Shown here: piece by piece, positions 11,446-25,700 of the stretch
How positions within the stretch are numbered: the stretch's first letter is position 1
Layout of the letters: each line of letters begins with the position of its first letter
Notes under the pieces: generated by a model
Databases searched by the model: none
The model's input: the letters and a program-made list of their open reading frames with translations, nothing else
What the model was told of the DNA's origin: nothing
Made by a program: the position numbers and the translations under genes
Assembly (NCBI GenBank): GCA_000499405.2
Contig: HG738137.1
Location: 3,224,001 to 3,288,000 of the forward strand
From: Onchocerca volvulus
Taxonomy: Eukaryota; Nematoda; Chromadorea; Rhabditida; Onchocercidae
Direction: 5' to 3'
DNA: 64,000 nucleotides

Positions 11446-13650
11446 TCAGTTTTCATCCAACTTGAGTCGACGAATATCTTGCAAGACACTTTCAGGAATC
11501 GTGTGAGTTTTGGTTGGAACTTGCAGTGATTCGCGCTGATTCGTAACTAAACTAAGCTGCTCCTAAAAAAGATGAATTCAAAAAATATTTTTAACCAATC
11601 AACCAATGTTTTATCATATGTAAAACATAAAACAATATTGTTAATTCTACATGAATGTGACATCATAGTTATTGATTTCCAAATCTACTTTCCGAAACCG
11701 AACAAATTGTTTATTAGAACATCCAAGCTTTTTTTGTCTTATCACCTATCTAGCTTTTTCCGATTCGTCTCTAACTGATTAAACACTTAAATCTTTTAAC
11801 TGAACAGTAATTCTCCAACCAAGAAATATACATATTATACCTTATAGTGATGAAGAATATCTTGATCTGCTGGACAACTTTCGATGAAAGCAGCGGTACG
11901 GTATGCATTCAACACATAGTTCCAAAGATAGGTTAGATTCAGCGGAATGTCAAAACCGAGCAGACGCTGTCCAACGATTCGAATGTGATGAAGACGAGGC
12001 ATAAGTTCGCAATCATACTCCGTCATACTTTGTCCCAGAAGATATCGTGAGTTTCGCTCACTCAGAAGCTGAAAATTGATAATATTAAAGTTTCATTATT
12101 TATATACCATTTTGAAAATTGATTCAGAAAGGAAGAATAGTGAATTAATTGAAAAAATTCATCACTTGATCAATGTTTGACAGCTGTTCAACAAGTTTGT
12201 TATATGATGCTTTTTGCTGCGGTGGAAGCGAATCCATTGGTGTTGGTGATGATCCTTTTCGTTCCCTGTCATGCTCACTTTTGGATCGCAAAAAGATTTT
12301 GAAATTCTGTAAAATGACTATATTTGAACAAAAAATAATATAAAGATACAATTTTATTTCAACAGGATAACATATAATTAGGATAACATATGATTAACAT
12401 CAAAAATTTCTAGTACAAAAAGTAATGTGGCCTAATTCAGTCCATCCATGACTGATTTTTTGAAACAAGGGTTTCAGTTAAAATAGTTTAATCCATATGT
12501 TTACATTCCTACCAAAAATTTCTGCAACAGGAAGAAAAACGACCAGCAAATGAATCCAGAATTTCGTAGAAATAAATATTGAATTATTTTTTGATTGATA
12601 TCATTAGGACTAGTAATTTACATCTGATGCCCAATTTTGCAAATTAAAAAAATATCTGGGAAACTAATAAAGACTTACTCTGTACAAACTTTCAATTCGT
12701 TTTTCTACCACTGGATCTTTCTCAAACAATGGCACATTGAACTCTTTCGCTAAATGAAAAATGCGTCCTTCGATTTCACGATTATCAGTATAAGTTGCAT
12801 TTCTCAAATAGAGTAAATGTAGAAGTAATAAAATTTCGAGTTTGCAGCAATTGAAATGCTAGGTACTTCTCTACAATTCGAACTAGATCATCCTTTATTA
12901 AGCAGAATCTAAGATATCATTAATGCAATTTGCAATATATAAACAAGGAAAGTCAAAAAAGACACGAACTTATTTTCCACCATAATTGGCGGTTGAGCTC
13001 CGAGAAAACTCTTTTTGAATGCTTCAGAATTGATGTTTACTGTCTTCACTTCAACTCGAACAACGCCAATCTCATAAAGAGCGTAAAGTTCCATCCAAAA
13101 TTCTTGACAAAACAAGCATGCACCAATGCGCCGATTTTCGATTCCCGAAGCCTGAAAATTTAATTTATAATTTATATGAGGGTTACATATATCTAGAGCT
13201 AATTTTTTTCTTAAACCACTATTCATCACAAATAAAAAAGATCTTTCACAACATGCCAAAAAGCTTATTAAAAAATCTTTTCCAGATGACTAAAGTAATT
13301 GATCTATTAAAGTGAAGTAAACTAGAAGATAATGTAGAGTCGTATCTTTCGTTAAGATATGTTAAGCTTTACTAATTTTTTTTTACTTCTAATTCAAGCT
13401 ATTTAAATTTTTATTGCTGTGATTCATAATAACTAAAGTTTTAAAAAATTCCCGAACATAGCAATAAGGAATGGAACAAAAATCGAACAGCATTAGAATC
13501 AGAATAAAGTCTAACATATAAAAAGCTCAAAGCTACTTATCAATATATTAAGCTGAGTCTACTTACCTTGACATAAAGCTCCAGAAGTGGTTTCTGACCA
13601 GTACCAATTTGATCGCCATTTATTTGCTGCATCTGATAATCATCCGCCAT
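11446..13650 (-). CDS. exc-4: Chloride intracellular channel-like protein, EXC-4 orthologue
   Basis: CLIC-family GST-fold protein. C. elegans EXC-4 maintains the lumen of the excretory canal. Exons in transcript order: 13567-13650, 12970-13151, 12679-12802, 12166-12306, 11841-12068, 11446-11562; 291 residues, close to the 290 of C. elegans. Recognised by ELYVKASGIENRRIGA, then QEFWMELYALYEIG and EVKTVN, NREIEGR, MTEYDCELMPRLHHIR, RTAAFIESCPADQD and the tail PTKTHTIPE. The thioredoxin-like domain holds C40-L-F-C43 at the redox site, followed by the putative membrane-inserting helix. The all-alpha C-terminal domain starts in exon 3. The start at 13650 is preceded by a TTTTCAG acceptor at 13706-13707, giving a 55-nt leader, which suits trans-splicing. 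The donor after exon 2 is GTTCGT rather than GTAAGT, but the frame joins exactly. Confidence 0.96.
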
Positions 13651-13982
13651 TTCTGCACCTTTCTTGTATACTACTTCTTTTGTTTTCAACAGAAAATGAC
13701 GTTACCTGAAAAGTTGAAACATTTATTGCTTTCTAATTTGAAATTTGGACGTCAAGAAAGGCTCAATATACGCGGTAAATGAAGGTAACATTATAAAGAA
13801 ATTAATTCAGTGGCAGAAATGAAAATAACTCGATACTAATGACACACCACCTGGCCCGACCACGTCACACCAACAAGAACGACAAAATAAGTCGACTAGA
13901 TCAACGTGAAGAGAACGAAAAACAGTAAACACACGGCCGTAGCCGTGGAAATGCAATTTCGAAGATCCCACGATGAACTGAC

Positions 13983-13983
<1 letters not shown>

Positions 13984-14015
<32 letters not shown>
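13984..14015. repeat. (AC)n microsatellite upstream of exc-4
   Basis: Sixteen AC units, about 330 bp upstream of the exc-4 start, with a shorter CA block near 14092-14104. Probably length-polymorphic. A regulatory role is not shown. Confidence 0.95.
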
Positions 14016-14017
<2 letters not shown>

Positions 14018-17000
14018 GTGAATGCAGAGAAGTTGATGACAAAGCAGTTGACGTATTTTATCGAAATAGCAGTTAAATTTCCAGATAGGTTACACACACA
14101 CACAATTTATTAGTATTCCGAAAATGAGATTTGTGAAGATTGAAGGCTTCATGGTACTAAAAACGGGCATCCATAAATTCCATCTCTTTAAAGAGATGAC
14201 AATTGGGTCATTCTCAAAAGTAACAGCTTGACCGAAAATTGAATGGTTGCAAAGAAAAAAACAATTTAAAGAATTTTAGTTTCTTTTCCGAGTATAGCCG
14301 TTGAAAGAATCCGAATCATTGATCTTCAATTAAAAAGAAAATTTAAAGAATGACACTGAAAAACGTCAGCAAAAACTTCTCAATTGGCTGAGAACGATAG
14401 CGATAAATTAACTAACAATAAAAAGTGTTCAAAAAATGATTGAAGAAAAATTAAAAAGATCAATGGAATGAGAATGGGATTTTCTGGTTCTGCAATGGAC
14501 AATGTGACAGGAATGTGTTGAGGAGATGCGTTGATAATGATAAAATTGATGTGATGATAAAGCCTGTTATAATATTTATGACTTCACAAATGCCACCCCC
14601 AGATATTATGGTATATATAGGGAATAATAATAATAATAATAATTAAGTGTATAATTTAAATGAAACAGTTGAAAGCTGAAAACACTGCCGAAAATCAATC
14701 AGATCAGAAGAATGTTGTGTTCATCTTACGATCAACTCAGAACTTGCAAGTTATGGGAAATAAGAAGTAGGAAATAAAAAGAGAAAGCAGGAAATGGGAA
14801 AGGAAGTAGGAAATACGAGAGCGTGAAGAAATAGATTGCAGTAAAAGTTCAATTTTTCATCTTTCTTTCAAACAGATACAAATATGTTCACGAAGGCATT
14901 GCCCAAGTCGGTTATTTTGTCTTAAGAACCGATCTCCCGATCTCTAAGCCGTGTTGTATTTGATTATTTTTAGTTCTTGGCTAGCCATAACTTCTAGGCC
15001 ATGCTTAGTTTCGTATTAAATCAACTACTAAAGACATACAAAACATATTGGTGTGTTTCTATAAATATAAAAAGTAGGATGAGGCGATTAGCCATCATTT
15101 GTTTTGAAATGAAAAGTGAATTCTGTTTTGGCTTTTGGAGAGGAGAAGAGTGCGTCATCAGTACAAAAGCTGTCGACTGATGATATAAAAATCTAAAGGC
15201 TCATTTAAAAAGCATTTCTGACAAATAATGCTTTAAACGAATTGCGAAATTTTCAAAATCAATCTTCTTGCTATCAAAGCACTTAGGCCAGCATGGAAGA
15301 CTGTAATGTTTCCACTCGTTTCATATTGATAGCTATTAGAAGGAAAAGTGAAATTTATGGAAAGAATAAATGAAAAATAAATTTTAGGTTATTGGAATTT
15401 TAGATATTTTCCCACAAATAATTTCTTTTGAATTGTCGCTAAAATGTAGAAGAAAATTCCACCAATAAGTAATTAAGCAGTTGCAGAGATATTATTGGAG
15501 AAAAACAAACTTAGTAAGTTTAAACTTCACAAGCTGCAACCAGTAAAGAGCAATTATGGAAGCATTTTCATGAGCATGAGTGAGAATTTATAGAAATTTT
15601 GTGTATTCAATAGTGCTGGCAGATGGCAAACATCGAATCGTTTAACTCACAATTGAAAATGAAGAGTTGACATGTTTTAATAATGGAAATAAGAAGATCA
15701 GAGAGAAGAATAATCAGATCCATGCTGATTTTCACAGCAAGAATCACTACATCATATTGCACTCAATACTAGATCACGGAATTGCTTGGTCAGAACATAT
15801 TGATTGATCGCATATTTTGAATATAAATATAATATCGATGAGCGAAATAATGAAATAAATACTTATATAAAATAGGCCAAAAAGCCTGTTTTCTAGACGA
15901 TTAGAACGTAATCCCTGAGAGACTTATTCATTCATTTTAAAATTCTCATAATATTACTAAACGAGGAATTCAAATCACATTGCTTTGATATGTATACGAA
16001 AGGAATTTTGGTTTCCTCTTGTTTTCGCCTTAATGTCCTCGACCACAACATAGTGAATTATATTACGGTCATAAAAAGTACAAAATATGACCAATTATAG
16101 AGAATACAAGCAAAGTATCAACAGAGGGAACAACAATCATAAAGACAACGAATATTGGCATATTGATCAATCAAATGTTATAAATTTTGTGTTAACAATA
16201 AGTCATATAACAGTGTTACGATTCATTTCTCCTTTTCCCTATGAATAGCAGTTAGAGATAACAAACTTTACTTCTTTATAACTACGATGTCAATAAAAAC
16301 TTTTAAACATAATATATCTTTATTATCTATCGGGAACAAAATTTCGTTTCAAAATAAATGAAATAATTTTTGAGAAAGAACAATTTTCAGAAAATCTACC
16401 TAAGGTCTGAATGTGGCGTAAACAAGCAACTTGGAAGTCATGAATATATAAACATAATGATATATTTTGAAAAAATTAAGATTGAAGATGATAGGAATCT
16501 ATCTTTTAGTTTTATTATTTAATAAAGTAATGAAATTATTCAATTGGAGTGAAAAGTTTTCGTATAGCAGAGGCAAACTGATGTAATCTTGAAACTTTTC
16601 TAAAATAAAAAGCACAAATTTCAAGCTTTTGAAATATTTTATGATGTTTGAACATGATCATTCAAACGATATGTTAGACAAAATATATATGTAAACGCTT
16701 ACGACGCAATTTATAGGGCTTGAATATAAAAACCGATAAAATTATTTGTAATATTCATGTAGAAAGATACATTTATAATGTTTGTAGAAAATGGCAGATG
16801 ATGACTCTCGTTTCCTTCCCTTTTTTTTTTTTTTTTTTTTTGTCAAAAAGTTTGAAACGATTCGGAATTTGGAAAGGAGAGAGAAGAGAAAGTATTATAG
16901 ATCGATACTGATGAAAAATTGCAAATGCATTCAAAATATAAAAAGCTGGGAAAAAATAAAGTTGAAAAAATTCTTAAAAGAAAACGTAGAGCAAAAATTA

Positions 17001-18482
17001 TTTTAGAATTGAAATTACATGAAAGATCCGGGGAATGATTACATTAAAAGTGCAAATTCGCGGTAAAATATTCAGGAAACGATATTACCTAGTATTGATT
17101 AGCTAAGATCAATCCTAATCGAACAAGATGACAGATCAGTTTCAGACAAAAACAGTATTGTAAAACTAAAGACTGGTTGACATCGATATCTGCATCTTTG
17201 AAAAAAGTCAAGGTAAAACTACACTGGTATGTGTACAATAAAAATTCCTAAAAGTTTCCAAAAAAATGAAAATTTCTAAAAAATTAATACTTTTACACAA
17301 ATTCAAAGTCCAATCAAACAGTTTTTAGATACCGAATTGAATTCCAAAAAAATTTTCAAGTTTTCCTTGAAAGCTACAACTAGTCACTAATATATGGAAA
17401 AAAAAACCTAAAAAGAAAGACTAAAACGACATTTAGATTCCAAAAGGGTCATAAAATTATCAACAGGCAATTGATAAAGAACTATTAAAGCTTGCATTGC
17501 GATGAAAGTTGTATTCAAACGCCCCGCTTATTCATGCTTATTTCTACCGCTATCATTGCCCGAAATATGAGAAACAGAAAGGGTAAAAAAATTGGGAAAA
17601 TGGAAATTTTTTGAAATGATCACAAAATTGAAAGTTATTTTCAATTTCTATTTGCCTGGAGATATCTACAATTCCTTTTAACTAATGATAATAGTGATAA
17701 GAAAGATTTTTGATTTAGAAACATTACCATGTGAGTTGTTCATTGAATAGCATTTAATCAATGATATTTCATGATATTCTCTTTCTTATAAAATTTATGA
17801 ATTTCCTATGTCACCAGATCACATGTTGTCGTCAAATATCTAAGAAAAGAAAATGATCCAATGAATTCGCTCATATGCTGATTATTTTTACAAACTCTAT
17901 TCAGTATGAGAAATTTCATATCATTAAAAATAAATAAATTTATTAATTAGAAAGAAAATTATCTGTCCTATCAAATATGAGTCAGCTTCCAAATCAATTA
18001 ACAATCCAAAGAAAGTTTATCTTGTGTATTTTGAAAAAAACAGTCAGTAAAAAAAAAAAAAAAAAAAAAAACAATCCCAAATCTGATTTATAAAACATCA
18101 AGAAATTTCCATCGAATTACAATGCATGATTAATTTTATGTTATTCAACATAGGAAGTCTTTCTATTGTGATGAAAAAGACTTCGGAACAGGGTCTTTTT
18201 CTTAAATTGAACATTTTGCTGAACTTATCAATTCTTAGACATCTATCTCTGACTTGCTTAAATCTTCCGAAAATAACTTCCAATTCCATTTCAGGTTATA
18301 CCCATTTTTAGAGGGATGATAAGATATTCAAATAAATTATAACTTTGTGAACGAATTTCTTCTTTGATATGATAAAAAGACATTAATATTGATAAAGAGA
18401 GAAATAAAAAAGCACAACAAGATCAAAGATCGAGAAAAATTAGATTCTGATCGACAAGGACTACTCGTAAAGCGATCGTATT

Positions 18483-18903
18483 ACAATGAGCCACTGAGAA
18501 CGTACTTTCTACGAATAACCAATTCTTCAAGTGTGACATCAAGGACTATTTCTCTTCCATATGTATGTATCAGATGACCAACGATTGTAACATTCAATAT
18601 GATATGATATGGTATTGATGCCAAGTTCTGATATACTCGACTCTGTCCACTGCCAAGGCAGCGCTGCGAATTTTTTGTTGATATGATATCAATCGAAGAT
18701 GCGACCTTTGTCACGATAGAATGAATTGACACAAGAGATAATTACTATTAACAATAGAATGATTCATATCCATCTTCATTCTTGCCCCGTTTTGTCCTTG
18801 CTTCTTATCACATCCTGCATCATTCATCTGAATTCCCACGAATCGAAAGATCGCAGCATTCTTGAAAATCTTCCAAATCAGAACAATCTATTTGCGAGAT
18901 TTC
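18483..18903 (-). other. Possible exons of an unrecognised gene
   Basis: Minus strand. After a TTTATTCAG acceptor, a segment starting at 18903 reads EISQIDCSDLEDFQECC and remains open to about 18820. A second segment, 18668 to 18483, after a TTCGCAG acceptor, reads RCLGSGQSRVYQNLA, then a hydrophobic stretch (YHIILNVTIVGHLIH), then TYGREIVLDVTLEEL, ending SGSL and a stop. A GTAATA donor overlaps that stop. Composition is protein-like and differs from the Phe/Lys-rich noise nearby. However, the two segments do not join cleanly: the only GT donor in the first gives a different frame in the second. I cannot name a family. It may be part of a real gene, a decayed one or chance. Confidence 0.3.
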
Positions 18904-19687
18904 CTGAATAAATCAGATCATTTGTTTAAGAGTTTTTAATCAGACATAAACATAAAGCTTTGCTGATCTTCAGCCAGAAAAGCGCTAATCTTTCCTCAAC
19001 TTTCTTCACCTCTACCTTCTTTCACCGTGAACTACAAAAAGTTTCTAATTAAGTGGGACAAAAAAGGGAGGCAACGATACCGTCATAGTAGCGCAAATAT
19101 TTGTCATCAAACTGTGACCTACTGAGATGACACATTTAGCAATAATGATAGTTGTCAAATAGATTTCATGCATAGTTGGGGAGTTTGTAGCAGTTTTTGA
19201 TTTACTTTTTCTGTGGTGGGGATTGTATAGATTATGCTATATACATCATTTTGGTAATTAGTTCGATAATTATTTCTGCATATTCTTTTCAAAACGGCAG
19301 TAATTTACTGGAAAAGGCTCTAACATTCACTTCCATATATGTCTTTTATGTCTCTCCACCCACACTCTTTCACCTGACGTAAAAATTTGATGTGTTCTAG
19401 CGAATTACGTAACATTTTTTACAATTTTCACTGTTTGCCGTTGTGTAAATGTTGATTAGCTTGATTCTCATACCAGATTTCTAATTTTACTACATTTAAA
19501 TGCTGAATCTTATCAGTCGATTAAGAAAGAAGGAATATGCAACGTATCACCAAGTTAAATCTTAATAACATATTCCAGACATCAATCCTTTTTATACCAC
19601 TAACAAATGATAAAGCTTTCAGCTGGAAAATATCTACTATAATGATTTATATGCACGGACAATGGATTAATTTCCTCCGTTCATTTC

Positions 19688-19689
19688 AG
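19688..19689 (+). promoter_or_regulatory. Splice acceptor upstream of TRAPPC8, likely trans-splice site
   Basis: A TTCATTTCAG acceptor ends 56 nt before the chosen ATG (19746). No upstream coding exon was found, so this is probably a spliced-leader addition site, or else the end of a 5' UTR intron. Confidence 0.5.
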
Positions 19690-19745
19690 GAGTTTTCACA
19701 AGTTGTATAAAAGGATATATTCTTGAATTCCCACTCGGAAAACTG

Positions 19746-22700
19746 ATGTTAGGAGAGCAGATTCGTCAAGGATTCAGTCCCCTAATAGCTGTTCTTACAA
19801 CAGATGCTGTCGAACGTATCGCTGCTAAGAATAATCTTAGCTTCACCGATTTACTTTTGCCATTTGCTACTGTCAATTGCAAATTAAAGGTTGCTTCGTA
19901 ATTATATTTTCATAAAATGATTACTGCAAAGAAAAGAATTTTTTTAGATTAGATTATCGGGAAATAAATTTCTTTGTTATAAAGTAAAGATAAATTAAAA
20001 TCAAGAAGGACTGAACTGAATCAAGAATTGTCAATGATTTAATCAGATTTTCATCAAACTGTGACAGTAAATTTACCTATTAAATTTTAGTCTCATCTAC
20101 TGAGGAAAAATTCAATCGATAGGTGAAACTGTTAAATAGGATCCTTATGGTGTGAAGTGATGTTAGTATAGTGTGTTTTTATATGGATAAATAAACTTGA
20201 GATCGAACAGGATGAAGTTATTGCACTCAGGAAAAGGAAACTAATCTCTTGTCTTGAATTTCAAAAATTTCACAGTTGAAAACATCTTTTATTTGGAAAA
20301 CAGTATTTTTAATTTTATTTGGAAAAAATACCACAGCATCTTTAAGTTGTTTTATGGCAGAAAGCGGTAGAATTTCAAATCTGTCGCAGCCTAATCCAGT
20401 TTAATTCATGACGAATTTTTTCGAGATTTTTCTTGGCGATCCATTCGACTAAAGATTGTATCTGTAAGTGAACTTTTCTCTTTTTTCAAAATTCAGTATT
20501 TCATTTAAACTTTCAAAATTTCAGGATCCATCAGGTTCATCAGTAACATCACGCATATTTTTTGACTTTCGGGATCTTCGACGAGACGGATTCCTTTTAA
20601 GTTTGACTGTTTTACCTTCTGTTTTGCATGAAGCTACATCGTCGATTGCATCGACTTCAGATTCTGACCCCGAATTCGCTTCTGTTGCTTTTAGGTTTGT
20701 TCTATTGCTTAGTTTCGTTGTTTTGCACTAAATCCTTAATATATTTTCAATAAGTGATTGTTGGATTTTCATTATTTTTTAGTTCATCCAACAAATTCGT
20801 AGTTCATCTAACATGTAATTCATCTAATAGCACTCATCTAACAGATAGATTAATAAATTTAGTATGTATATATTGCAGTGAAACCTTACTGAAATGGTCC
20901 GAACCAGCAGAACATGAATTCCTTCGAACCTACCTTGGTTGCTTATTTGTCGTCTCCATCGATGATGAGAATCCTATAGAAGAATTATCGAAATTGATTG
21001 ATATTCAACATCAGCAACAGGTAGGACTTTTATATTAATATTTGTTGGAAGATTATTTAAAGAAAAAAATAATAATATACAATCTTTTGCGTTAGCGGCA
21101 TGAAGCTTAATGCGTATTAAAACAATTTTCGAATTGCACAACCATTACTGAGTGTTTTCTACGGATCTCTGAACTAAACGCTGTTATATTTGTAATCCAT
21201 TTGTTACCGGGAAAAGTCGTATGTTTTGATTTGTTACTACATTTATAATTTATATATATAGTCAATCTGTTCATCCAGTTCTTGTTTTGAAAAAATTTTA
21301 TGTCGACACAGAACAGCTGCTTATAGTTATGTGTAGGGTTTTTTTTTTTTATTTAATTAGACTCGCTTTTATGTATTTCTTAGTCACAAGTGCAATTAGT
21401 CTGAACTTCATTTTTTGTTAGAAGCTATATTTTAAGACAAGATTGCATGCTAATTCTTTTGTTTTATAATATCGAAGGGAAGATTTTAATGATATTCAAG
21501 TTTACTAGGTCATTTTATTTAATTATATTGAATTTATTTTAATATATTTCGTTGCTTTTCAGAAGTTATGTTTCAGTTATTTTGAGTCTTAAATATTTAG
21601 CATTAGAAATAACAGTATCACCTTGCAGTATCTAAAAATAATGATTAACTAATTCCTGAATATTTACATTCTATAAAGTGTTCTATTTCATTCTGTTGAT
21701 ATTTAACATTTGTTGAAAATGATTTCCTTGATGACTCATTATTACATTATCATATTATATTTAGATTGTGTACACAATTCAGTGACAGTCAGTATAGGCT
21801 GCGAAAATGCACGGTTAAAATGAGATCGATAGATCAATAATCAAAATTCAGCCGATACCGTTCTCTTTCGCAGCAGATGTATTTATGTATAGTGCTTTTA
21901 TGGGTATCGTGTGTTGCTTGTATGAGAGTATCTACATGTAGTTCATTACTTATGCCATATAAATGCAGAGCTGCTGATTTTGTTTTTTTTTTTAGCGGTA
22001 TTCGAATACATTCTGAAATGAAAAAGTTAATTTTTGAAGTTTAATTTCACATGACTCTTGGGAAATTTAGCTGTACAATCCATTTTATCCAGGAGAGATA
22101 TTTCATGTTACTTGCATGTCTTGTAGGTAGTTTGTAGCCATAAAACTCGTAGACTGCAGTTTGATCCGGAATAAAATAGGTTATTTCCGCAAAGTGAACT
22201 TTAAATTAGATAAAACTTTAATTGCATTAAAAGCAAGCAAATAATTGTAGTACTGAGCATCTTGAGGAAATGCTAGATCAATGGTCAGGTGGATGAAAGA
22301 GGTCATTGTCACTATCAATTTACAGTTTGAGAAATTGGAATTTTATTCAGAATGTTTAACGGCTTTTGTTTTCCCCTGCTATTTTTTTTACATTTGTTGT
22401 TTTCACTTCATTTTTGACTCTCAGTTGCTTTCTCTCGATCTATTATAAAATTACCACACTCTACATCTTAAGTAGAACGTAGCAGTAGTGTTCAGAACTT
22501 TGATTTTAAACTATGGTGAGTTATGCAAGCGGTGATAATGGTGCATTCGGTGCATTCTGCATAGGTAGAATTACTAAACATTAAACGAGATCTTATTCTT
22601 AAGAGAGCAAGTTTCCACATATTTGGAAATTTTTAACTCTAAATTTTTATACATAATTTCTGTTGCAGTATGGACAGAATGCCTCTACTATTGGACCAGC

Positions 22701-25700
22701 ATACTGTGTAATACCCAGATGGATGCTTCCAAATATTTTCAAATATTTCCTAATTGTAGACGACGAGTCGTCAGAGAATGGACCGTCTAGGTGACTGATT
22801 GTCTTTCCATTTCTAAAATTTGTGTTCGTTAATCCAACTTGAGAATAGATTATTAGCCTGAAATAAATTCACATCTCAAATCGGGTCACTAGTGCATTTG
22901 TTTTTCATTCTCCAAAAGGACAACTTGTATTTGAATCATAAATTTTAATAAAGAAATGTATTTTCATCTTTTTAGGACGCCCTCGGTGTTTTCTGCAATT
23001 AGTAAACAGTTCGGTGCTCAGAATTGTTATCTGCTCAAAATAAATTCAAGATATGATGATGAATTAACGGATCCATGGCGTGCACATTTGGAATCGAAAT
23101 ATCGTGGGCTAAAAAAAGGATTACAGCTTGCTAAACATAAAGTTCTTTCAAAAACGATGGGATTAGTTGATGGTGTGGTATGTTCTTTTTTTTATCTTAC
23201 CATTACCAAATTAGTATGTGTTTCATACAAAGTAAATAATTTTGTATTTTCAGTGGATGTAGAACTTTGGTTGCTTACCATCTAGAAATTGATTATCCTT
23301 AATATGAAACACGCTTGGGATATCTTAGCTTTGTAGAATTCTTTTTCTTTTCAGAATTGATTTTGGCTTTTTTGTAACAGATGCTTGTTCAGATAGCTGA
23401 TTACTGTATTGATTTATTTAGATATATATTATAGAAATACACAAGTTTCATCCATTACTTTTTCTCTCTAAAATTTCTGGAATTTCTAATTCTTTATTAT
23501 ATCGCCAAAAAAAAGAAAAATTTTTTTTTAGGCCTCAGCAACTATTGAATCATCTCCAGTAGGGCAGAGTAATGGTAAATTTGTCAATTCTGGCTCCATC
23601 TCCACTATACTTCATGGACAGTATCTCAGCTATGATGATCGTGAAAGTATCACAAAAATGATGGAATGTATGGTTCATAATGCTCTATTACCTTGGGTAG
23701 AACGACAGATGCGCATTCTCAATGAACAAGTCATCGCACGCCGTGGAATAAGCAAGTCGTTGACTACTGGGGTGCGGAAGTGGTTTGGAGCAGCAGCTGC
23801 TCAACAGGCGACATCGATAACGTATGAAAATCTGTTATTTGCAGTTTTTCATCACTTGATTGTGATTTTGATTCCCTTAATTCAAAAGTGTTCTTTTTAA
23901 ACTTGTTTCATTCTTTTAATCATGGCCAGCTTTTATTTGTTCAGGTCAGAGTTTACTTATGAATCTCTCTCTTGCACAATTTGATTTTCATTTTTGTCAT
24001 ACTGAATCCTTAAGTTCTTGTTTTAATTCAGATAAGAGATTATACAAAAATTTCATTTTTAAGTAGAAAATCACATAATCTTTACTATTAATTTTAGTTA
24101 TGCACGGGATAGTGGAGAAATGCAGATTAGACTATTAGCCGATCTTTGTTTTATTTTTGGACTTTATTCTTATGCATATCAACTTTACCAAACAGTTAGA
24201 AAAGAATTTGCTGTGGACCAAGCTTGGTTATACAACGCTGGAGCACTTGTGAGTACTAGTTGTTTTTTTGAGAGAATTTCAAACTAAATTAGAGATAGTT
24301 TATTTCAATTAAAAAGAATTAGAAATGTGCATTATCGTTTCCCTTTCAGGAAATGGCAGCATTAAGTTTATTTTTAAGTACTTCTCAGATTACTGCGAAG
24401 CAATATCCACAACATTACATGGACGACGCGATCAATTTTTATACAACAGTCAGCCTGTAATTGTTAAAAATTTTGAAACATTGAGTATTAAACAAAATTG
24501 TTATTCTATGATAGATTTGGAATTTATACTTGTTCTCTGACATTTAACATTGCAAGAGTAAGAAAGAAGAAATGAATTAGGCGAAGAAGGGGAGGAAAGA
24601 TAATAGGAGGATAGGAGGCTAGATATATGAGCATAGTAATCTTCAACATGAAATTTTCAAGAGTTAATTTTTGTGCAACTTTTTTTTTCTTTAATAAATT
24701 GGACTTTATTTCCAGTTTTTTGCAGAAAACCAGTTTTGACAATGCGAGCCGCTATTATAAGTTCATTAATTCTCTCTGCACTGGAATTATATATTGAAGC
24801 ATGTACACAACTTTTGAAACTAACTAATTCTGTTAGTTCTACTTTTATTTTTTACCAAAGTTAGATTTTTGGAAAAAACAGAAGCGGAATTTTTCTTGTA
24901 ATGTAACATGAATAAGAGTGAAAGTAATTGGTCACAAAAAAATGATTGTTTGTTTGATAGGATGATGACTTGTTCAGTGGTGTTTTACTGGAAAGGGTGA
25001 GTGTTTATTTCGGAAATGCTAAGATGCGTCGAAAAATGGCATTCCATTACGTATTAGCAGGACATCGAATGTCGAAGGCTGGTCAGAAACAGTTATCCAT
25101 GGAATGCTACAAACGTGCTCTTCCTGAATATCTTTCCAAACGTTGGATTTTTGCAGAAGTAACTTATTTAATTCAGAATTTAAAGATTTTATGATATCAT
25201 CAATGTAGTCATATTAAACTGCAGAATATACCAAACAATGCTGAGAGTTAATATGACGAAGAATACAAAATTTTTTGCTCTAACATTATTAATAATTCAA
25301 AATCTTATCATCTTTCTGATCGGTAAAAAAATGCTACCTTATACAGAAAAACTAAAAATTATCTAAATTTGTGGAAGGGAACTTCCTTCTTGGTGTTACT
25401 GCTATAAGAATTATGGGATATATACATTCATTTCATGAATGCAAGTGCATATCGATGTCGCAAACAAAGCAATAGTGAGGAGGGAAAACTAGACGAGGGC
25501 AGTATTGAAGGACATTATATTCCGTATTTTAAATGGAATACCAATGAGCCAAAGCTGCTAATGTAAACCATAGATTGTAAGAACATTTCTCATAATAAAT
25601 AATGTAAGCATCTGAATAACATGTTAAACATAATAATGATTGATTTGACTGACTAGCATGGATTTTAGGATCATATCCTTTATACATTGGCTAATGAAAC

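Larger units (their letters stand above)
13651..19745. other. Long intergenic region upstream of exc-4 and TRAPPC8
   Basis: About 6 kb between divergent genes. It contains an (AC)n tract at 13984-14015 with a short companion near 14092, an 18-bp perfect palindrome at 14181-14198, a T run at about 16820 and an A run at about 18048-18070. Two exon-like minus-strand segments at 18483-18668 and near 18820-18903 are listed separately. Other frames of 60-80 codons have no domain or splice support. Promoters of both flanking genes are expected here. Confidence 0.4.

Noticed and set aside
14181..14198. 18-bp perfect palindrome CATCTCTTTAAAGAGATG
   Set aside because: No spacer and no flanking signal; in AT-rich DNA a palindrome of this size is not strong evidence of function.
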